Source: Roseomonas sp. (GTDB lineage: Bacteria; Pseudomonadota; Alphaproteobacteria; Acetobacterales; Acetobacteraceae). From it: a stretch of 9,423 nt of DNA. The position numbers and the translations under genes were made by a program. The notes under the pieces are model-generated. The model was not told the origin of the DNA, ran no database searches, and saw nothing but the letters and a program-made list of their open reading frames with translations. Location: NCBI GenBank assembly GCA_020249415.1, contig JADCFR010000174.1, positions 1-9,423 on the forward strand, written 5' to 3'. How positions within the stretch are numbered: position 1 is the first letter of the stretch; each line of letters starts with the position of its first letter. Positions 6,244 to 9,423 of the stretch are shown here, in pieces.

Positions 6244-7217
6244 CAATCCGCCTTCAATTTCGCTTCCTGCACCAGCCTGGCCCAGCGGTCAGTCTCGGCG
6301 CTGATATAGGCCGCGCTGCGCGCCCTGTCCCAGGCTTCCACCGTAAAGCCCCCCTCGCGCGCGCGCCGAGACACTTCGGGGTCGCGGATCGCGGCCAGGG
6401 TATCGGCTTCCAGCTTGGTCAGGATGGGCGCGGGCACCGCCGCATTGGTCATCATCGCGGTCCAATTGGTCATTTCAAGTTCGGGTGAGCCCGCTTCGCG
6501 CACGGTGGGCACATCCGGCACCAGGGGATGGCGCGCAGCAGAGGTGATGGCAAGCGGGCGCAGCCGCCCGCCTTGGATTTGCGCTATGCATTCCGGCAGG
6601 TTGGAGACCATGAAGTCCAGATTGCCCGCTGCGAGGTCCGTGACCGAAGGCGCGCCGCCACGATAGGGCACATGGGTAATCCGGTCCCCGGCACCGGCGA
6701 CGCGGCGCACCAATTCCAACCCCAGATGCGGCGGTGATCCATTGCCGGATGATCCGGCATTCAGATTGCGCTCTCGGGCCTGTGTCAGCAGATCAGCCAG
6801 GCTTCGTGCCGGGTTGCGTTCCGCATTCACCACCACGACAAGCGGCAGCGACCCAAGAACCGAAATCGCCGTGAAATCCTGGCGGAAATTGAAGGGGGCA
6901 TTGGGAAACAAGGACGCATTCACTGTATGCGTCATGGTGATGGCAAGCAGCGTATAGCCATCGGCCGGGCTTTTCGCTGCTGCATCGGCGCCTATCAGCG
7001 CATTCCCGCCGGCGCGGTTTTCGATGATCACCGGCTTGCCCCAAATCTCCGACAGTTTCTGGCCCACCAGGCGCGCCATGATGTCGGTCAGCCCGCCCGG
7101 CGGGAAGGGCACAATGTAGCGCACAGCGCGATCGGGGAAGGCGCCTTGGGCTTGCGCGCGGCCGATCAGCGCGGCGGCGGGCAGGGCAGCGAGCACATGG
7201 CGGCGGGTTGGGCGCAT
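6243..7217 (-). CDS. Bug/TctC-family tripartite tricarboxylate transporter substrate-binding protein
   Basis: A 324-residue periplasmic binding protein of the Bug (TctC) family. The N-terminus has TRRHVLAALPAAALIGRAQAQ: a twin arginine (R5-R6), a short hydrophobic stretch and a probable cleavage after AQA (residue 23), so Tat export is possible. Family motifs are IVPFPPGGLTD (35-45), a carboxylate-binding loop, then IENRAGGNALIGADAA (65-80), SPADGYTLL (83-91), THVPYRGGAPSVTDLAAGNLD (181-201) and LRPLAITSAARHPLVPDVPT (219-238). Members bind carboxylates, amides or other small organic acids for TctAB-type transporters, but no tctA or tctB is present here, the usual state for this expanded family. 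A strong SD (AGGAGGAG, 7230-7223) lies 5 nt before the ATG. It is first in the minus-strand block and overlaps the dehydrogenase start by one base. Confidence 0.94.
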   Translation of the reverse strand: MRPTRRHVLAALPAAALIGRAQAQGAFPDRAVRYIVPFPPGGLTDIMARLVGQKLSEIWGKPVIIENRAGGNALIGADAAAKSPADGYTLLAITMTHTVNASLFPNAPFNFRQDFTAISVLGSLPLVVVVNAERNPARSLADLLTQARERNLNAGSSGNGSPPHLGLELVRRVAGAGDRITHVPYRGGAPSVTDLAAGNLDFMVSNLPECIAQIQGGRLRPLAITSAARHPLVPDVPTVREAGSPELEMTNWTAMMTNAAVPAPILTKLEADTLAAIRDPEVSRRAREGGFTVEAWDRARSAAYISAETDRWARLVQEAKLKAD

Positions 7218-7332
7218 CGGGTCTCCTCCTGTGGCTTGGGCCGGCTTTCCGGCTCTTGCTGGTAAGCGTAGCCCAGGGCGCGGCGCTGCCCTATAGGTTT
7301 TTCATCTGAAGCTTGAACCGGGGGATTGTCGC
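7218..7332. promoter_or_regulatory. Divergent intergenic region between Bug and M20 genes
   Basis: This 115-nt region must hold the promoters of both divergent genes. On the minus strand TTCAAG (7316-7311), 16 nt, then TATAGG (7297-7292) is a weak candidate -35/-10 pair for the Bug gene. The core CTATAG is palindromic and could also serve the + strand, though no good -35 is seen there. GCCGG (7240-7244) and CCGGC (7249-7253) form a 5-bp stem with a 4-nt loop, which would fall in the Bug mRNA leader. The Bug SD is at 7230-7223; the M20 SD is the G-run at 7320-7324. A local regulator binding here could co-control both genes, but no operator is recognised. Confidence 0.4.
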
Positions 7333-8508
7333 GTGACACCTGTCGAGAAAATCCGCGAATGGCATGAAGAACTCACCGCCTGGCGGAGGGATTTCCATGC
7401 CCATCCCGAATTGGGGTTTGAGGAAGTCAGGACCAGCGCGCTGGTGGCCGAACGCCTCGCTTCCTGGGGGATTGATGTGCACCGCGGCATTGGCAAGACC
7501 GGCGTGGTGGGCGTTCTGCGGAATGGCAACGGTCAGGGCCGGCTTGGGCTCCGTGCCGATATGGATGCGCTGCCCATGCCGGAAGCCAATGGCTTCGCGC
7601 ATAAATCCGGCATTGACGGCAAGATGCATGGCTGCGGGCATGATGGGCATACCACCATGTTGCTGGCCACCGCGCGCTATCTGGCGGAGACGCGCAATTT
7701 CGATGGCACGGTGCATTTCATTTTCCAGCCGGCGGAAGAAGGCCGCGGTGGCGCTCAGGCCATGTTGGCCGATGGGCTGTTTGATCGCTTCCCCTGCGAT
7801 ACGGTCTATGGCCTGCATAACCGCCCTGGCCTGCCGGTGGGGCAATTCGCCATCCGCCCCGGCCCGATCATGGCCGGCGCGATATTTTTCGACATCGTGA
7901 TCCAGGGCAAGGGCGGCCATGGCGCGCGCCCGGAACAGACGATTGACCCGGTGGTGGTGGGTGCGCAAATTGTCACTGCCTTGCAGACCGTGGTCGCGCG
8001 CAATGTGCCGGCCCTGGATAGCGCGGTACTGAGCGTGACCTGCTTCAACGCCGGCCAGGCCCATAACGTGATTCCTGACCAAGTGACCCTGAAGGGCACC
8101 GTGCGCGCCTTCAAGGTTGAAATGATGCGCCTGGTGGAAGAGCGCATGCGCGCCGTGGTGCAGGGCACGGCAGCGGCCTTTGGTGCAACCGCCGAGATGG
8201 CTTTCAAGGAAATCGCCGCCCCCACCATCAATGCGCCAGAAGAAGCGACCGCGCTGGCTGATGCCGCAGCGTCATTGGTGGGTGAAGCGGCGGTGGAGCG
8301 CAATCGCACCCCCGTGATGGGGAGTGAGGATTTCGCCTATATGCTGCTGCAGCGCCCAGGCGCGTATATCCATGTCGGCAATGGCACGGGCGATGCGGGC
8401 GGCTGCGATGTGCATAACCCGCATTATGATTTCAACGACGAAGCGATTCCCTATGGCGGCGGCGTGATGGCAGCGCTGGTGGAAAAGAAGCTGCCGCGCG
8501 TGAAGTAA
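7333..8508 (+). CDS. M20D-family metallo-amidohydrolase (hippurate hydrolase/IAA-amino-acid hydrolase type)
   Basis: A complete 391-residue M20D peptidase-family amidohydrolase. Motifs are HAHPELGFEE (22-31), LRADMDALPM (73-82), HGCGHDGHTT (99-108, metal ligands C101 and H103), QPAEEG (132-137, with catalytic E135 and metal ligand E136), H162 in HNRPG, the dimerisation-domain GGHGARP (194-200), HNVIPD, GSEDFAYML (330-338) and H361 in HNPHYDFND. This ligand set (C-H-E-H-H) is that of hippuricase, N-acetyl-aminoacid deacetylase and auxin-conjugate hydrolases, cytosolic enzymes that cleave N-acyl amino acids. The precise substrate is unknown. The start is GTG, with a G-run SD 8 nt upstream and no better ATG, and the first residues TPVEKIREWHEELTAWRRDFHAHPE fit the family start. 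It is divergent from the Bug-Ldh2 genes, suggesting a shared catabolic theme. Confidence 0.94.
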   Translation: MTPVEKIREWHEELTAWRRDFHAHPELGFEEVRTSALVAERLASWGIDVHRGIGKTGVVGVLRNGNGQGRLGLRADMDALPMPEANGFAHKSGIDGKMHGCGHDGHTTMLLATARYLAETRNFDGTVHFIFQPAEEGRGGAQAMLADGLFDRFPCDTVYGLHNRPGLPVGQFAIRPGPIMAGAIFFDIVIQGKGGHGARPEQTIDPVVVGAQIVTALQTVVARNVPALDSAVLSVTCFNAGQAHNVIPDQVTLKGTVRAFKVEMMRLVEERMRAVVQGTAAAFGATAEMAFKEIAAPTINAPEEATALADAAASLVGEAAVERNRTPVMGSEDFAYMLLQRPGAYIHVGNGTGDAGGCDVHNPHYDFNDEAIPYGGGVMAALVEKKLPRVK

Positions 8509-8515
8509 TGCCTAA

Positions 8516-8535
8516 CGCTGGTCAGTGAACCAGCG
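8516..8535. terminator. Inverted repeat at convergent 3' ends (possible bidirectional terminator stem)
   Basis: CGCTGGT (8516-8522) and ACCAGCG (8529-8535) are perfect reverse complements with a 6-nt loop, 8 nt after the M20 stop. The repeat covers the stop codon of the convergent DUF1150 gene. Its place between two converging genes only 13 nt apart suggests a two-way transcript end or a 3'-protective hairpin. No T-run follows on either strand, so it does not meet the classic intrinsic terminator pattern. Confidence 0.45.
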
Positions 8536-8788
8536 CAACACCCATGCCATGCTGGAAAATCGCCGCTGCGCCAAGCGCGTAATCCGGTGCCGCGCCAATC
8601 TGCGTGCCATCTGCCGCATGGATCGCGATGGCGCGTTGGTTGTTCACCATCACCGGCCGCATATAGGCAATGCGATTGGTGCCATAGCGCGCCCAATCCA
8701 GTGGTGAGAGTTGGCGCAGATCCTCGGACGTCAGGATGATGTCCTGTTCGGCTTCGGTTTCGTTCTCAAAATCTTCCTGGTCACTCAT
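8522..8788 (-). CDS. DUF1150-family small protein
   Basis: An 88-residue acidic-N-terminus protein of unknown function. After an Asp/Glu-rich start it has LRQLSPLDWARYGTNRIAYMRPV, then AIAIHAADGTQIG and a C-terminal AAAIFQHGMGVALVH. This matches my recollection of DUF1150 proteins (N-x-I-A-Y-x-R-P-V, A-I-H-A-A-D-G-T, closing Q-H and V-H) of alphaproteobacteria, where they often follow an Hsp20 gene. The longer in-frame ATG at 8848 is rejected: the ATG at 8788 has AAAGGA (8801-8796) 7 nt upstream, and the extra 20 residues are basic and unlike the family. The gene lies 74 nt downstream of hsp20 on the same strand and is probably read from the same promoter, so heat induction is likely but inferred. 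No membrane segment, signal or catalytic motif is visible. Confidence 0.85.
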   Translation of the reverse strand: MSDQEDFENETEAEQDIILTSEDLRQLSPLDWARYGTNRIAYMRPVMVNNQRAIAIHAADGTQIGAAPDYALGAAAIFQHGMGVALVH

Positions 8789-8862
8789 GGTCTTGTCCTT
8801 TGCGCGCCCTTCATGGCTCACGCGTTTCTGCCGCCCCGGAATGGGCACGGCGGTTGGGGCGC

Positions 8863-9318
8863 TCAGCCCCGCTCAGGGCGCCCTTCCACGATGGTGGCGG
8901 CGCCATTGGTTTTGGTATCAATGCGGATGGTCTTGACGCGAACCTCAGGCAAGGGCCGCTTCAATTCCACATGCAAAAGGCCGTTATCGAGCCACGCACT
9001 TTCGACATCTATGCCTTCCGCCAACACAAAGGCGCGCTGGAATTGGCGGGCGGCGATGCCGCGATGCAGAAAAATCCGGCCTTCGGAATCATCCTTCTGC
9101 CGGCCGCGGATGACCAATTGATTGTCTTCCTGCGTGATCTGCAGATCATCCATGGAGAACCCGGCCACCGCCAGCGTGATGCGCAGCCGGTTATCGCCGA
9201 TCTGTTCGATGTTATAGGGCGGGTAACCATCGGCATTCTTGCCCACACGATCGAGCATCTGTTCCAGATGATCGAAGCCAAGAAACAAGGGCGAGCCGAA
9301 AAGCGAAGGTCTGGTCAC
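8863..9318 (-). CDS. Small heat-shock protein, Hsp20/alpha-crystallin family (IbpA-like)
   Basis: From the GTG start this is 151 residues, normal for class A bacterial small heat-shock proteins. A short N-terminal arm (TRPSLFGSPLFLGFDHLEQM) precedes the YPPYNIE signature at 32-38. The alpha-crystallin domain (about 34-128) contains RITLAVAGF (46-54), LVIRGRQ, and GLLHVEL (113-119, the G-x-L-x-x-x-L motif). An I-R-I (131-133) near the C-terminus may serve as the I-x-I oligomerisation motif. Such proteins are ATP-independent cytosolic holdases for unfolded proteins. An ATG at 9336 would add six residues, but the AGGAGG SD (9333-9328) lies right after it and exactly 9 nt before the GTG. The GTG product (MTRPSLF...) also fits the usual family start. 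It is followed by DUF1150 and has a candidate heat-shock promoter and structured leader upstream. Confidence 0.93.
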   Translation of the reverse strand: MTRPSLFGSPLFLGFDHLEQMLDRVGKNADGYPPYNIEQIGDNRLRITLAVAGFSMDDLQITQEDNQLVIRGRQKDDSEGRIFLHRGIAARQFQRAFVLAEGIDVESAWLDNGLLHVELKRPLPEVRVKTIRIDTKTNGAATIVEGRPERG

Positions 9319-9378
9319 TAAAAAGGGCCTCCTCATCCGAGAGCGAAGCGTGTTGCCGGGCCCGAAGCGCCCTGCTGA
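9319..9378 (-). promoter_or_regulatory. hsp20 5' leader with possible ROSE-like RNA thermometer
   Basis: The region between the candidate promoter and the GTG start can fold over the Shine-Dalgarno. TCGCT (9346-9342) fits the U-Y-G-C-U anti-SD motif of ROSE thermometers and can face GAGGAGG (9334-9328). This gives C-G, U-A and C-G pairs, then a G-G mismatch of the kind ROSE hairpins use. In addition GGGCC (9363-9359) is complementary to GGCCC (9329-9325), which overlaps the SD end. Pairing was judged by eye and the transcription start is assumed, so this remains a candidate. Confidence 0.3.
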
Positions 9379-9380
9379 GC

Positions 9381-9417
9381 CCTTATTTTGGCTTGCGGCT
9401 TTGGCGTTGCAAGGGGG
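9381..9417 (-). promoter_or_regulatory. Candidate heat-shock (sigma-32-like) promoter of hsp20-DUF1150
   Basis: On the minus strand CCCCCTTGCAA (9417-9407) matches the CCCTTGAA-type -35 element of sigma-32 promoters with one mismatch. After 15 nt comes CCAAAATAA (9391-9383), a poor match to the CCCCATnTA -10. Read as a housekeeping promoter it is TTGCAA, 16 nt, CAAAAT (four of six in each box). Either reading puts the start near 9377. The -35 is better supported than the -10, and no CIRCE-type inverted repeat is seen. Confidence 0.35.
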
Positions 9418-9423
9418 GGCGCG

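Noticed and set aside
6244..6246. TTG start for the Ldh2 gene one codon upstream of the ATG
   Set aside because: The ATG at 6243 has correct SD spacing and forms a classic TGATG coupling with the upstream gene; TTG would be a rarer start with no gain.
8789..8848. N-terminal extension of the DUF1150 gene to the ATG at 8848
   Set aside because: The ATG at 8788 has a good SD 7 nt upstream, and the extra 20 residues are basic and unlike the rest of the family.
8831..8853. CCGCC/GGCGG inverted repeat between hsp20 and DUF1150 as an attenuator
   Set aside because: The 5-bp stem with a 13-nt loop is weak and common by chance in this composition, and there is no T-tract.
1..9423. CRISPR arrays, tRNA genes, insertion sequences, phage or defence genes
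   Set aside because: No regularly spaced repeats, tRNA-like cloverleaf, transposase or integrase motifs, or terminal repeats were seen on either strand; composition looks uniform with no sign of a transferred island.

Overview
The window is a GC-rich, gene-dense chromosomal segment with almost no non-coding space. Gene content and protein style (an STAS-fused MlaE-type lipid transporter, a Bug/TctC binding protein with no transporter beside it, a DUF1150 protein paired with Hsp20, many GTG and overlapping starts) point to an alphaproteobacterium. Acetobacteraceae (Roseomonas-like) is my best guess; this is inference from protein resemblance, not a database result. I see no tRNA, rRNA, CRISPR array, transposase or phage gene.

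Left end, + strand (2-1000): the C-terminal tail of a PMT/ArnT-type (GT39) membrane glycosyltransferase, immediately followed by a DedA-family membrane protein. The DedA gene converges on, and overlaps by 10 nt, the end of a long minus-strand gene block.

Middle, - strand (991-7217, transcribed right to left): seven tightly packed genes. The first two, a Bug/TctC periplasmic solute-binding protein and an Ldh2-type NAD(P)-dependent 2-hydroxyacid dehydrogenase, look like a small uptake/catabolism unit. A SpoU/TrmH RNA 2'-O-methyltransferase follows with a GTGA overlap. After a 60-nt gap come four genes of one MCE lipid-transport ABC system: STAS-MlaE permease, MlaF-type ATPase, MlaD-type MCE protein with a long helical tail, and a PqiC/ABC_trans_aux outer-membrane lipoprotein. 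Their junctions are 1-4 nt, so they are very probably one transcript, giving a route between inner and outer membrane.

Right part: an M20D amidohydrolase on the + strand (7333-8508) is divergent from the Bug gene across 115 nt. It converges on a DUF1150 gene, with a perfect 7-bp inverted repeat at the shared 3' end. Upstream of DUF1150 on the - strand is a small heat-shock protein (Hsp20). The Shine-Dalgarno sequence of hsp20 lies after the apparent ATG, so its real start is most likely a GTG 18 nt downstream. Its leader carries a heat-shock-like -35 element and a possible ROSE-like RNA thermometer.

The genes belong to known families and I found no clearly new system. The points most worth a second look are the hsp20 leader and start, the needle-like MCE/lipoprotein system, and the Bug-Ldh2-M20 cluster. 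No gene-free stretch exceeds 300 nt.
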